Source: Agrobacterium pusense (GTDB lineage Bacteria > Pseudomonadota > Alphaproteobacteria > Rhizobiales > Rhizobiaceae). From it: a stretch of 64,000 nt of DNA. The first letter of the stretch is position 1. Each line of letters opens with the position of its first letter. Location of the stretch: positions 46,161 to 110,160 of the forward strand of contig NZ_FNBB01000015.1 in the NCBI RefSeq assembly GCF_900102105.1, read 5' to 3'. Below, in pieces: positions 8,468 through 16,952 of the stretch. The notes below the pieces were generated by a model. The model did no database searches, was not told the DNA's origin, and worked only from the letters and a program-made list of their open reading frames with translations. The translations under genes and the position numbers were made by a program.

Positions 8468-8784
8468 CGTCGGGGACAGAGGTTGGGGAGGGCCCGGCCG
8501 CGGCACTGGCGAGGCGCAATCCATTGGCCTCATTCGGGATGGGCGCGCGCCCGCGGGCCTGCCGAGAGGCGACCCTTACCACGCGGGCCTCCGGGCCTTC
8601 AGCGGGTCGGTCGGGTTTCTTCCCCTGCCAGACCGCGGGTGCGGTCCGTCATTCCGCGCGGATCAAGATACCATCCCTCCACCGCCCGGCGCTTCGCTGG
8701 GCCGCGGCACTTCGCTTGCGGTTCCGGCGTCGGCCCGCGTGATCGGGTTCGCCGTCAGGCCGCGAGAGGCGCGGCCCCAAACCG
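8468..8784. other. Intergenic region without recognised gene
   Basis: 317 bases between two co-directional cassette genes. GC-rich, with short open frames in several frames and no coding pattern that I trust. It probably holds the leader of the DUF2493 gene. Confidence 0.5.
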
Positions 8785-9738
8785 ATGGAGACCACCATGG
8801 ACCTGATCCTTCACCCCGAAGACACCTTCGAGCCCCACCATACATCCTCCCCGACCGACCGCTTCATCTACGAGATGCAGGTCTTCGGCTATCGCCCCTT
8901 CCAGGACGAACCCGATCCGCGGCCATTGCCGGACGAGCCCCAAGTCCGCTCATCGATCACCACGCTCTTCGACGCCCTCGCAGAAATGCTCGGCGACACC
9001 CGCCTGGAGCCCGATCTCGAAGACCTGTTCTGGTCGATCCCCAATCTCTTCCATCGCGCCGGCGAACGGATCCAGCGCGAACTCGATCGTAACGAAGAGG
9101 CGCAACGCACCGGCCAGCGCGAGCAGGACGGCTCGGAGGTGAAGAGCGTCGAACTCGAACGCCTCATCGCCGAAGGCATCACGCTCCTGGAACGCCGCAA
9201 CAGCTTCGAGTTCATGCGCGACTTCAGTGCCGACCTGTACGAGGCGCAGACCGGATCGTCCTGGCGGCCGCGCAGCGGCTCCAAGGTCAACCACGCCAAC
9301 ATGACGGCGGCGATGATCGACAGCCGGGACTTCCTCTCCGCCCGACGCCGCGCCGAAACCGAGGTGCTGATCCCTGCCGGAACCAAGATCGCATTCGCCG
9401 GCGGTATGGACTACAACGATCATGAGCGCATCTGGGCCAAGCTCGATCAGGCGCATGCTAAGCATCCCGACATGGTGCTCTTGCACGGCGGCTCGCCGAA
9501 AGGCGCTGAACGCATCGCCGCCTGCTGGGCGGAGGCGCGCCAAGTGACGCAGATTACCTTCAAGCCCAACTGGACCAAACATGCCAAGGCTGCGCCCTTC
9601 CGGCGCAATGACGAGATGCTTTCAGTCATGCCCGCCGGATTGATCGCCTTTCCCGGAAACGGCATCACCGGCAATCTCGCCGACAAGGCACGCCAGCTCG
9701 GCATCCCGGTCTGGCAGGCTTCAGGAGACGGCGCCTGA
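8785..9738 (+). CDS. DUF2493 (SLOG-superfamily) domain protein
   Basis: 317 residues. The C-terminal part (about 190-310) is the DUF2493/SLOG Rossmann-like domain: KIAFAGGMDYNDHERIW, MVLLHGGSPKGAERIAACWA, FKPNWTKHAKAAPFRRND and LIAFPGNGITGNLADKA. SLOG domains bind nucleotide-derived ligands and are common on plasmids and in defence or plasmid-maintenance loci; the ligand here is unknown. The N-terminal 180 residues are acidic and helical. It is the usual last partner of the DUF932/toprim cassette. The upstream in-frame start is preceded by AAACCGATGGAGACCACC, which could also support the second Met (residue 5). Confidence 0.8.
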   Translation: METTMDLILHPEDTFEPHHTSSPTDRFIYEMQVFGYRPFQDEPDPRPLPDEPQVRSSITTLFDALAEMLGDTRLEPDLEDLFWSIPNLFHRAGERIQRELDRNEEAQRTGQREQDGSEVKSVELERLIAEGITLLERRNSFEFMRDFSADLYEAQTGSSWRPRSGSKVNHANMTAAMIDSRDFLSARRRAETEVLIPAGTKIAFAGGMDYNDHERIWAKLDQAHAKHPDMVLLHGGSPKGAERIAACWAEARQVTQITFKPNWTKHAKAAPFRRNDEMLSVMPAGLIAFPGNGITGNLADKARQLGIPVWQASGDGA

Positions 9739-10177
9739 TAGCCTGTGTCAAAACGCAAGCATCTCCAAGGTGGGTCGCAGGCGTGCAGGCGCGCCCGACC
9801 CACGCCTCCGTCCGGGGTCTCGCTTCGCCAGCCATCATCCTCAGCGGGACCAAAGTCGGGGCGATCCGCCTCCTATCGGAAGGAACTGCGGGGCGCTTGT
9901 CGTGATTGTTACCGCGCCTTGGTTGGCTCGGCCCCCCGCAGGGCGATTGCGATGATGTTGATCGGCTCGCTTTGAGGACGGGCGAAGGCAGGATCGCGGC
10001 ACGTCGATCGGTTGTCGCCATCATTAGCGGTTGAAGCCGAAAGCGCGGCCCACACGGCAACGCCGAAACCTCTTTTCAATCGAACGCACAAAGTAAGACG
10101 AGGCGACGCTTCAGACGTATACCGCCGGCAACATCGACTATGCTCGGATCATCGCACTTGCCGGTGACGGGTCGCCC
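9739..10177. other. Intergenic region without recognised gene
   Basis: About 440 bases between the DUF2493 gene and the convergent vapBC pair. Short open frames occur on both strands but none shows a family motif or a good ribosome-binding site. Confidence 0.5.
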
Positions 10178-10597
10178 TCACTCGGCCGTCCAGGGATCAA
10201 TGACTTCAAGACCGGCGGCATGAAACGCGCTGGCGTCACGGGTCGCGACTGCGAAGCCCTTGGATGCAGCGATGGCCGCAATGTAGCCGTCGGTTGTCGG
10301 GAATCCCTTCCCCGATGCACGGGCCGAAGATCCGAGATTGGCATAGTGTTTGGCGGCATCGAGATCGAAGGGCAAAATTCGTCCCTCGAACAGGCCGATC
10401 CAGACATCGAGAGCCTCCGCGAGCCTCTGCTTGCGCTGACCATCGGGCATGGTGCGGATGCCGAACATGGCCTCCGCGATCGTGATACTCGAAAGATGGA
10501 GGGTCTCGGCAGCTTGCTCGTCGAGCCAGCGCTGTACCATTTGGCTCGGAAAAGGCTTCATCGTCTCCGAGACGACATTGGTGTCTAGCAGAATCAT
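10178..10597 (-). CDS. vapC: PIN-domain ribonuclease toxin (VapC/FitB family)
   Basis: A 139-residue PIN-domain protein. The acidic catalytic residues are in place: D5 in MILLDTNVVSE, E43 in SITIAEAMFG, D101-102 region in FPTTDGYIAAIA and D119 in VATRDASAF. This is a site-specific endoribonuclease toxin that would be neutralised by the upstream RHH antitoxin; the four-base overlap of the two genes supports an operon. The sequence is closest in style to FitB-type toxins (VVSETMKP near the N-terminus). It appears complete and active. Confidence 0.9.
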   Translation of the reverse strand: MILLDTNVVSETMKPFPSQMVQRWLDEQAAETLHLSSITIAEAMFGIRTMPDGQRKQRLAEALDVWIGLFEGRILPFDLDAAKHYANLGSSARASGKGFPTTDGYIAAIAASKGFAVATRDASAFHAAGLEVIDPWTAE

Positions 10598-10848
10598 TCG
10601 AAGCTCATGGGATGGGCTGGCGTGCGATCAAAGGTCTGCTCAAGGGCATCGACGTCCTCGTTGGTGAGGCCGATGCGACGACTGGCCTCGGCGAGTGCCG
10701 TGCCGAGACGGAGACGGGTTGCGGGCCGAACGGCCATTTCCAGAATGTCGCGCATTTCGGCCTCGGCGCTGCGGCCATGCTGTGCCGCACGGATCTTGAT
10801 GGCGCGATGCGTTTCCTCGGGTATGTTTCGGATTGTTACGGCGGGCAT
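10594..10848 (-). CDS. vapB: Ribbon-helix-helix antitoxin (FitA/VapB family)
   Basis: 84 residues. The N-terminal half is a FitA-type ribbon-helix-helix (MPAVTIRNIPEETHRAIK, then GRSAEAEMRDILEMAV), and the C-terminal tail (ALEQTFDRTPAHPMSFE) is the toxin-binding segment. AGGAGGTGCTATC lies before the ATG. The antitoxin should autoregulate the pair by binding its promoter between 10849 and about 10900. It overlaps vapC by four bases. Confidence 0.9.
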   Translation of the reverse strand: MPAVTIRNIPEETHRAIKIRAAQHGRSAEAEMRDILEMAVRPATRLRLGTALAEASRRIGLTNEDVDALEQTFDRTPAHPMSFE

Positions 10849-11298
10849 GATAGCACCTCCTGCATAACTGATAGGAATGATGGCAGTATGGAGATTTTGC
10901 CATCATATTTCAAGATCATCGTTGAAGAGGGCCTCTGAATCGTAGCCGCCATCATTATGTCTCTCAGGATCGCCCTGTGTGACCTGAAGCCGGGATCACG
11001 CATTCAGGACGCCGACGTGTTAGCTGGCATCGGCATGAAGATGCGCTCGATCGGCTGGCGCGCGGCGAAGGCTACGACGATGAGCCATGAACTTCGCCTC
11101 AGCCAGGTGACCGGTTATCCCTGTCTTCGGGAATGGCAGGATGTGCGCGGTGAAAAAGCAAGGCAGTCCGATCCTCGGCCGCTTCAGCAAGGCCTTCATG
11201 ATGTGGCTGCCTTACTTCAGGCGTGGCACTTCAACCGCCTGGACTGATGTCCGTCGCGGCGCTGCCTTCAGAGCAGGCTTCATCCACGTCCCGACGGT
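10849..11298. other. Spacer between two toxin-antitoxin operons
   Basis: 450 bases. One rightward open frame (about 11141-11301) reads MCAVKKQGSPILG and then RFSKAFMMWLPYF, which could be a fragment of a real gene, but I do not recognise it and it has no clear start signal. Otherwise nothing is supported. Confidence 0.4.
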
Positions 11299-11805
11299 CT
11301 AGGATCCGGGTGGGTGCAGCCGCGTGTCGAGCGCGAACGCCTCCTGGAATTCGAGAGCATAGGCACCTGCCCCGCCACCCGCTAGAAAGATCAGGTTCCA
11401 GCTGTGCGTCGAGACCGCACTGGGGACCGCGACGAACCGGTGTCGGCGCAGCAGCGCGTCTCCGAAGGCCTGTTGTCCCGCGCCGGGAATGCCCGGCCGC
11501 AGCCAGTTGGGATTGGGTACGGTCGCCGGATCAACGACGTGGACATCGGTGGGGTCGGCAACGACGGCCGCCGTTATCATGTGGGCGACCGTATCGAGTG
11601 CCCGGAATCCCTTGTGCACCGCCACCTCAAGGATCGCCGTCGCTGGATCGAGCGAGCAGTAGACCGCCCGCACGCCCTTGCTGTTCCAGCGTCCGCCAAC
11701 CCGATAGGCGCCTTCGCCACTATCCCATGTCGCCGCCTGGATGGCTTGATCGAGCCGCCATGCCACAAGCCTGGTTCCGCCGAGCGCAATCGGTAGAAGG
11801 GTCAT
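11299..11805 (-). CDS. RES-domain toxin (NAD+ phosphorylase family)
   Basis: A 168-residue RES-domain protein. The RES signature is present: the GGRWNSKG block near residue 37, VYCSLDPATAILEVAVH near 48 and the C-terminal FVAVPSAVSTHSWNLIF near 125, with the conserved Arg, Tyr/Glu and Ser residues of the active pocket. Family members (MbcT, Res) degrade NAD+ by phosphorolysis and are restrained by the Xre/DUF2384 partner encoded upstream. The two genes overlap by four bases. It looks full-length. Confidence 0.85.
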   Translation of the reverse strand: MTLLPIALGGTRLVAWRLDQAIQAATWDSGEGAYRVGGRWNSKGVRAVYCSLDPATAILEVAVHKGFRALDTVAHMITAAVVADPTDVHVVDPATVPNPNWLRPGIPGAGQQAFGDALLRRHRFVAVPSAVSTHSWNLIFLAGGGAGAYALEFQEAFALDTRLHPPGS

Positions 11806-12290
11806 GCATAGACGCCGTATTCAAGGCGGTCGAGATGATCCTCGACCAATTCGACGCCGGCGGGCGTGCCGAGAAGATCGATCGGCCGGCGCTGATCAAG
11901 CCCGATCGCTGGGCGTTCCAGCCATTGCTCGGCCTCCGCCTGCGAGCCAAAGACATCCGTCGCCTTGGCAAGGATCTCGGCGAACTTCCAGACCCGGCCG
12001 CTCTGTTCCTGGCTGAGCGGCTTGGACAGCGCGTCCTTCCGGCGCTGCCAGGTGCGCAGGCTCATGCCGACCGCTTTTTCCAGCGATTCGTTCTTGCCTA
12101 GGACAACAAGATTGCCGACAAGGTGATCGAGCGCTAAGGCAGGCAGGCCGTGCAACAGCAGCTCATGCGCATCAAGCGCACTGGTCAGCCGGCGCGCAAG
12201 CACGCGCGAACCGCCAAGCAGGGCTTCGATCTTCTGCAACTCCCCACCAGCGACCGTTGTGGAAGGGGTTTTAGCTGCGAGGGCCATCAT
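11802..12290 (-). CDS. Xre/MbcA/ParS (DUF2384) antitoxin of the RES toxin
   Basis: A 162-residue antitoxin. The N-terminal half carries an Xre-like DNA-binding region (SLEKAVGMSLRTWQRRK), and the C-terminal half is the DUF2384 toxin-binding domain (AEQWLERPAIGLDQRRPIDLLGTPAGVELV). The start at 12290 (or 12287, tandem ATG codons) is chosen because GGAGG stands three to six bases upstream; the frame remains open to 12326. It is translationally coupled to the RES toxin and should repress their shared promoter. Confidence 0.85.
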   Translation of the reverse strand: MMALAAKTPSTTVAGGELQKIEALLGGSRVLARRLTSALDAHELLLHGLPALALDHLVGNLVVLGKNESLEKAVGMSLRTWQRRKDALSKPLSQEQSGRVWKFAEILAKATDVFGSQAEAEQWLERPAIGLDQRRPIDLLGTPAGVELVEDHLDRLEYGVYA

Positions 12291-12692
12291 CGTCCTCCGC
12301 GTCAAGTGTCGCGTATAATATGTCATCTGTCGTGGTGTATTTCAAGGCGGGGCGCATCCGGCCCAGCCAGACCGGGATCATGACGTTCCCTGTCGCTCCC
12401 GTCCCCTCGGCTTGGCCGGTGGCAGAGGTTCGTTGATCCGAATGCCACTCACGCATGCCACGAGCGCGGTACTTGGCGGGATCCGCAAGGGCAGCCAGGG
12501 CGAGGTCTCCCCGCCGCCGTCGCAATCAAGGACCATTCCCGTTCTTTATGTCGCCTTTCTAAGGGACCGGCCGCGATCAGCGTCAACCCCGCAAGGGGGT
12601 TCCCCTTCGCTTTGCTTCGGTGACGCCTGCGGCACAGCCCCTTCTTCGGGCGCCATCGGGAATGGTCCCGATGCAACGAAGGAGACAATCCC
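12291..12692. other. Divergent promoter region of RES-Xre operon and DUF736 gene
   Basis: About 400 bases without a supported gene. On the minus strand, TTGAAA and TATTAT (12347 and about 12322) could be a promoter for the antitoxin gene, though their spacing of 19 is long. On the plus strand a perfect 8-bp hairpin (CATCGGGA/TCCCGATG, 12654-12673) stands just before the Shine-Dalgarno site of the DUF736 gene. Confidence 0.45.
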
Positions 12693-13016
12693 ATGGCTAC
12701 CACGATCGCAACCCTCACCGAAAAGACCGACGGCACTCTCGAAGGCGTCTTTGCCACCATCCGGGTCAACGCCCCGATCGCCCTCGTCCCGAACGCCAGC
12801 AAGGCGAGCGACGAGGCCCCTGATTACCGCATCATCCATCGCAAGACCGGCTTCGAGATCGGCGCAGGCTGGAACCGCATCTCCCGCCAGACTGGCGAGG
12901 AATACATCTCCACGAAGATCGAAGCCCCTGAGATCGGCGTGATCTTCGGCAACGTGGCCCCGGCGCCCGGCGGCGAGCCCGGCAAGAAAGTCATCCTCTG
13001 GAACAGCCCGGCCTGA
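12693..13016 (+). CDS. DUF736 domain-containing protein
   Basis: A 107-residue protein of the DUF736 family, a small beta-rich protein found on nearly all rhizobial plasmids and integrative elements. The family pattern is visible: GTLEGVFATIRVNAPIALVP, DYRIIHRKTGFEIGAGWNR, and the C-terminal EYISTKIEAPEIGVIFGN. Function is unknown; residues 55-65 resemble a compact nucleic-acid-binding sheet, but this is inference. AAGGAGACAATCCC precedes the ATG. Confidence 0.85.
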   Translation: MATTIATLTEKTDGTLEGVFATIRVNAPIALVPNASKASDEAPDYRIIHRKTGFEIGAGWNRISRQTGEEYISTKIEAPEIGVIFGNVAPAPGGEPGKKVILWNSPA

Positions 13017-13074
13017 ACCGGACCGCCGGCCCCGAAATCGGGGCCGGCGCTCCCCGAATTCAAAGGAGGCCGCC

Positions 13075-13406
13075 TTGAGCCGCTACACGATTACTGTCAC
13101 CCAACCGCATCCCTCCACTCAGACCCAGATGCGATCATCGGCTACGACCGCCCGCTTCAGACGTTCTTTCTCCAGGCATTTCCGGATGCCGAAGGCGGGA
13201 ATTTTGAACTCTGGCTGGGCGCTGAGCTGAAGGAATTTGAAACACTGTCGCAACTGCTGTCCGCAGCAATGGCACGCGGTTTCGACTTCATACCGTTGGC
13301 ATCGAGCATTCTTCACGAGCTGCTCGACGACCATGTCCGTCAAGCGCATCACGTTATCAGCGATACGATTATCCAGGATCTTATAAACGTGACGTCTGCC
13401 TGCTGA
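13075..13406 (+). pseudogene. Frameshifted small plasmid gene downstream of DUF736
   Basis: AAAGGAGG followed at five bases by TTG (13075) begins MSRYTITVTQPHPS. The protein-like sequence then continues in another frame as DPDAIIGYDRPLQTFF, FPDAEGGNFELWLGAEL and further to a stop at 13406. The switch lies between 13112 and 13122 and needs a net gain of two bases modulo three, for example a 5-base insertion ACTCA. Intact relatives (about 100-110 aa, start MSRY) commonly follow DUF736 on rhizobial plasmids, from memory. A sequencing error could also explain it. Confidence 0.6.
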
Positions 13407-13422
13407 TGCAAGCCTAGAACGA

Positions 13423-13456
13423 AACAGCCCGGCACGCTTGCCGGGCTGTTTTTTTT
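13423..13456 (+). terminator. Rho-independent terminator
   Basis: Perfect 12-bp stem AACAGCCCGGCA/TGCCGGGCTGTT with a CGCT tetraloop, followed by eight T residues on the plus strand. It stands between the rightward pseudogene and the leftward HU gene, and the stem could also terminate HU transcription. Confidence 0.9.
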
Positions 13457-13472
13457 GCCTTGCCTTGTAAGA

Positions 13473-13751
13473 TTACTTGTTCAGCGCATCCTTGAGAGCC
13501 TTGGCCGGCGTGAAAGCCAGTTTTTTCGCGGCGGCAACTTTGATTGTCGCGCCAGTCGCCGGATTGCGCGCCTCGCGCTCCGGAGTGTCCTTCACCTTGA
13601 ATTTGCCGAAGCCGGGCAGCGACGTCTCTTTGCCGGCAACCGCGGCCTCGGTGATGGAAGCAATCACCGCCTCGACGATGGCTTTCCCCTGCGCCTTTGT
13701 AAGGCTGTGTTCGGCCGCGATCTTGTCGGCGATTTCGTTGGTCGTGGTCAT
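13473..13751 (-). CDS. HU family DNA-binding protein
   Basis: A 92-residue HU/IHF-type nucleoid protein: the helical N-terminus (NEIADKIAAEHSLTKAQGKAIVEAV), the LPGFGKFKVKDTPEREARNPATG arm containing the intercalating Pro, and a C-terminal helix (KLAFTPAKALKDALNK). It binds DNA non-specifically as a dimer. The start at 13751 is chosen because HU proteins begin at this point and GGAGACAGAAT precedes it; the frame is open to 13817. As a plasmid-borne HU paralogue it may help package the replicon. Confidence 0.9.
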   Translation of the reverse strand: MTTTNEIADKIAAEHSLTKAQGKAIVEAVIASITEAAVAGKETSLPGFGKFKVKDTPEREARNPATGATIKVAAAKKLAFTPAKALKDALNK

Positions 13752-14142
13752 ATTCTGTCTCCGCATCGTGTTAGATGCAGAATCACTGCCATTGCCGACC
13801 CGACCTGTCATCGACACGCTGCGGCAATTCGTTCGGAAAGCCCCGGATCTCCACAGTTATTCAACGTATCAGTGACCCGAAGACGGGCATCGAGCCCATC
13901 TTCGGGTTCGGGTGCGATACGGAGAGAAATTGTCTGCTCAGTCCGTCTGAGGATGCCATGGCGGCATGCCGGCCTCAAGGACGAGCGGTGCCCCCAATTT
14001 TGCCTCCGCTCCGGTACCCTGCGCTCCAACAAAATCGGCTCCCCCACTCGCCGGCTCCGCCGGTCGCTGGCTCGATCCTTGACCCCGCCACGCCCCCATG
14101 ACCGCGCGCGTCGTCTTTCACAAACTCAAGGAGACGACGACG
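13752..14142. other. Intergenic region, HU gene / small plasmid gene
   Basis: About 390 bases. It contains the leftward HU promoter and the leader of the rightward 54-codon gene. No gene is supported. Confidence 0.5.
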
Positions 14143-14307
14143 ATGCTTCTGGAACAACACATTGAAGAACTGCGGGCCGAATTGCGAAACGCCGTGTACC
14201 GCGACGAACGCCGCGAAATCGAGGTCGAGCTGGAACTCGCATGCGCCGAGTTGGCGGTGATCATGGCCGAGCAGGAGGGTGCCATCGACATCGAGCCGCC
14301 CTTCTGA
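14143..14307 (+). CDS. Small conserved hypothetical protein (54 aa)
   Basis: A 54-residue acidic, almost wholly helical protein (EQHIEELRAELRNAVYRDER, then EIEVELELACAELAVIMAEQ) that could form a coiled-coil dimer. The ATG at 14143 is preceded by AAGGAGACGACGACG; an earlier in-frame ATG at 14098 lacks such a signal. Small proteins of this kind accompany the DUF736/WGR genes on rhizobial plasmids. Function is unknown. Confidence 0.6.
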   Translation: MLLEQHIEELRAELRNAVYRDERREIEVELELACAELAVIMAEQEGAIDIEPPF

Positions 14308-14497
14308 GGCGGCTTTTGCCCTGTCGTCTGGTCTGACGCGCCGGATCGACCGGCGGTTCAAACCCGAAGCTTCGCTTTGCATCCGCGGTCGCCGGAACGG
14401 GCCCCGTTTCCTGATTGAGGGAAGCGGTGGGATCCGCATTCGTCTTCGACGCCGGGCCATCCCGTGGGAACAGCGTCGCCCCTTGGCGCACCCTTCG

Positions 14498-14773
14498 CTA
14501 TCTGTCAGCGATTTCAGCTCGCCGGACAGGCGGTTTCGGCCTGTATCCGCGCGACCGTCTCTTTCGCAGAAGCTGAAGAAAGAGCCTGACCGCTTCTTCC
14601 TCCCGCGCGAAGTGATGCTCCCGCCTTTGACCTGCAGCACCGATCCGACCCCATCGACGAATGAGACAGGCCTCGCCGAACAGGTTGGGCTCGATCGACA
14701 TGGCATAAAAGCGGGCCATGTTTTTCCTGTCGTCGATGCGTTCGACATAGATCTGGTAGGATTGTGCAATCAT
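14498..14773 (-). CDS. WGR domain-containing protein
   Basis: A 91-residue protein made almost entirely of a WGR domain (YQIYVERIDDRKNMARFYAM, then the signature RRWGRIGAAGQ and FAREEEAVRLF). WGR domains bind nucleic acid (known from PARPs and some bacterial polymerase-linked proteins). Stand-alone WGR genes are typical passengers of rhizobial plasmids. The C-terminal 20 residues are strongly basic. Start ATG 14773; no other feature is notable. Confidence 0.85.
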   Translation of the reverse strand: MIAQSYQIYVERIDDRKNMARFYAMSIEPNLFGEACLIRRWGRIGAAGQRREHHFAREEEAVRLFLQLLRKRRSRGYRPKPPVRRAEIADR

Positions 14774-15346
14774 GAAACGGAGAATCGGACAAGGCGGACT
14801 CGGCGTCCAACGACATATTTGAATCGGTCGGCCTTGATTGATTCATGCTGATGATGGGTTTCCGGCGGATAATCTGAGCGAGCCGCCCGCGGCGATAGGT
14901 GCAAGCGGGCAACGCTCACTGAGCCCGAGAACGGTCTCCGCCCATTCGCGTCGCGTCCTTCCCGCGGTTGCGGCACAAACGGAGAAGGTTGGGCCGGTTA
15001 AGCGGACGCTGCCGCGACTTCTCCACACAAGACCGAGAGAAGGACTGTCTTTGCTGTGCCGTCATGCTCCGGCCCCTGCTTCACGCAATCCTCCCCCCGG
15101 CGGCGCGCTCGCCGTCTCCTCGTTCGCTTGCCATCGATGCCGGATCTCAACCGTCACCGACATCCGGGCAGCCCACGACCGCACCCGGTTTCATATCTCC
15201 CACCAAACCGGTCCCGCGCCTCGCTGCTGCTCCGGCGCGCATGACATGCCAAGCCTGTGTTCGCTGTTGCTTCGTCTGCCGACCCGCAACAGCATGGGCG
15301 CGTCGGGCACGGCGCCCGGACCGCTTTGGTGGGAGATGGCAGGATA

Positions 15347-15368
15347 GGCTATTGGTATACCAATAGCC
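15347..15368. promoter_or_regulatory. Perfect 22-bp palindrome
   Basis: Half-site GGCTATTGGTA followed directly by its exact reverse complement. It has no loop, so it suits a dimeric DNA-binding protein or resolvase-type site better than an RNA hairpin. It lies at the left border of the repeat region. No adjacent gene identifies its ligand. Confidence 0.6.
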
Positions 15369-15462
15369 GTTCGCCCGAGGGGCGATTGTCTCTAAGGCGA
15401 GCGGGCGACCTCTTGGATTATTGACCCCAGACGCGATCGGGAAAGCAGCTCTTCAGCGAATA

Positions 15463-15811
15463 GGTGAACGGGCGAAACCGCGAATGGGCAAAATGCCGAT
15501 CCGCCGGTTGAACAACCGGTTGGTTGGGTGGATGGCCAATACGGCGAACAGGGGTCTCAGCGCGTCGGCCTTTGAGGGACCAGGCCGCTCGGTGAACCAG
15601 CGTATCCCTGAATCAGGTAGCAGGCGTCTGTGCAAGTGAGTGAATAGGTGGAGCGCCGATCCACCAAATGACGGTTTGGCTTCTGGGTAAATCGGCCTGT
15701 GAGCGAACCAATGGCTGAGCGTCTGGGTGGACGAGTGTTTGCTTAAACAGGTGGACGCGCGTAGCTGCGATTGAATGTTTCGAAGAAGCAGCGGGTGAGT
15801 AATCAGGTGAA
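15463..15811 (+). repeat. Degenerate tandem motif GGTGAAC/GGTGGAC
   Basis: The core GGTGRA(C/T) recurs at 15463, 15527, 15591, 15647, 15726, 15750 and 15806, the first three exactly 64 bases apart, usually preceded by CAG, TAG or GG and followed by a GC-rich triplet. Spacing becomes irregular later. An iteron-like, oriT-related or simply low-complexity origin is possible. Confidence 0.45.
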
Positions 15812-16121
15812 CCCGCGTCCGCGCGAACAGTGCTGATCAATTGTCGGAGCTGCGAGGAGCCGGGAAGCAGCGTCACATCGAGTGTGAATATGTGATGGGC
15901 GGTCCGTCGTTCGGTACGGTCCGGCCTGTGGGCTCCCTGCACCAGCTTGAAGCCTCGTATTCTCGATGAGGCGATGATTTCGCTGATCTCCGTGCGAAGC
16001 ATGGCTGATTGTCAGCCTGAAGAGGTCGGCGTTCGGAAGAGAGGATGCCACTGGATTGCTTCGAGGTTGCCCCAGTTCATCGCACTTTCCATTCTTGAGA
16101 ACCTGGTATATGACTGCTCAA

Positions 16122-16141
16122 AATTATACTGAAGTACAAGT
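16122..16141. promoter_or_regulatory. Conjugation-regulon operator, site 1
   Basis: Imperfect inverted repeat AATTATACTG/AAGTACAAGT, one of four related 20-bp sites in the window (others at 16877, 16932 and 35323). Consensus half ACTTGTACTG. It stands about 230 bases upstream of the lipoprotein gene that precedes virB1. Confidence 0.55.
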
Positions 16142-16370
16142 TTTGCAGCGGTGTCCATCCGTTGCCGGTGACATCTCTCACGTGTTGCACGGTGCCGGGC
16201 AGCGGTTCTGCGCAGATAACTGCAAGGTCTTCCGAAGCGAAACAGCAGGACGGTTTCCCACTGACGAGCCACCGCGCAACCGTCGTCATCCTTTTGTGGG
16301 CTCGCGCGAGATCTCTATCTCAAGGCTCTCGAATACGCCGGATACCAGCAGGAAACTTAGGAGGTGAGCC

Positions 16371-16832
16371 GTGGAAATCCTGAAAGCTCTGTTTTGGCCG
16401 TTGGCCATTGCGATCCCCTTGGCAGCGTGCCGACAACTTGAGCAGCCGCCCCGGCCGCTGCCGCCAGCGCCCTACGCCTATCTCAGTCTTGCTGCCTGCA
16501 AACACTATCCAGCGAATATCGTTGAGTGTCAGCTGGAGTACGGTACGCAGTTTGGGCGCCGCCGACTCGGCCCGGTACAGCAGGTCTCACGCGATCTGAA
16601 GACGGATCTCGATCGTTCTCCCTATCAGGTTTCATCTTGCTGGCCTGCTTCCAGGATCCAGCGGGAACTCCCGAATTTCACGTGCCGAATCTATCGTGCG
16701 TATTCAGGGGCCGATTCTGGCTCCGTGCTCGTCAAAGGAGGCACTGCGGTTAAACTGGCTCGTATTCTCGGCGATCGGGAGCAGATTTCTTACCGCTGGA
16801 AGCCCGATCAATGGTCAAGGGTACGCGACTGA
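16371..16832 (+). CDS. Putative lipoprotein upstream of virB1
   Basis: 153 residues starting at GTG 16371 with TAGGAGGTGAGCC upstream. The N-terminus is a lipoprotein signal (hydrophobic WPLAIAIPL followed by the lipobox LAAC, Cys20). The mature part begins with a proline-rich linker and contains four further cysteines (LAACKHYPANIVECQLE, SSCWPAS, FTCRIY). The protein is probably anchored in the outer membrane and exposed to the periplasm. It lies in the same direction as the virB operon, between two operator sites, so it may be a secretion-system or entry-exclusion accessory. No family is recognised. Confidence 0.65.
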   Translation: MEILKALFWPLAIAIPLAACRQLEQPPRPLPPAPYAYLSLAACKHYPANIVECQLEYGTQFGRRRLGPVQQVSRDLKTDLDRSPYQVSSCWPASRIQRELPNFTCRIYRAYSGADSGSVLVKGGTAVKLARILGDREQISYRWKPDQWSRVRD

Positions 16833-16876
16833 ATTCATTGGGCATTTTAGGAACTCTCGGCTCATCCCATAACAGA

Positions 16877-16896
16877 ACTTGCACTACAGTGCTATT
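16877..16896. promoter_or_regulatory. Conjugation-regulon operator, site 2
   Basis: ACTTGCACTA/CAGTGCTATT, 76 bases upstream of the virB1 start. The left half matches the consensus closely and the right half diverges at its end. Its centre is 55 bases from that of site 3. Confidence 0.5.
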
Positions 16897-16931
16897 TTTT
16901 GATTGATTTCCCGCTCGGATTGCAGTTCAAA

Positions 16932-16951
16932 ACTTGTACGGCAGTATAAGT
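16932..16951. promoter_or_regulatory. Conjugation-regulon operator, site 3
   Basis: ACTTGTACGG/CAGTATAAGT, ending two bases before the first possible virB1 start codon. A protein bound here would cover the promoter or the transcript start, as expected for a repressor of the virB operon. Confidence 0.6.
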
Positions 16952-16952
16952 T

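Larger units (their letters stand above)
14774..16370. other. Gene-poor region upstream of the conjugation genes
   Basis: About 1.6 kb in which I support no gene. The open frames lack family motifs and ribosome-binding sites. The stretch contains a perfect 22-bp palindrome (15347), a degenerate repeated motif (15463-15811), a short inverted repeat CCGGTTG/CAACCGG (15504-15519) and an operator-like site near 16122. Its composition is less GC-rich after 16000. It could include a transfer or replication origin, but none is recognised. Confidence 0.5.

Noticed and set aside
10957..11247. 96-codon open frame between the toxin-antitoxin pairs
   Set aside because: No family motif and no ribosome-binding site; treated as spacer.
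15463..15811. CRISPR array
   Set aside because: The recurring motif is only 6-8 bases, degenerate and unevenly spaced; no cas genes are present.
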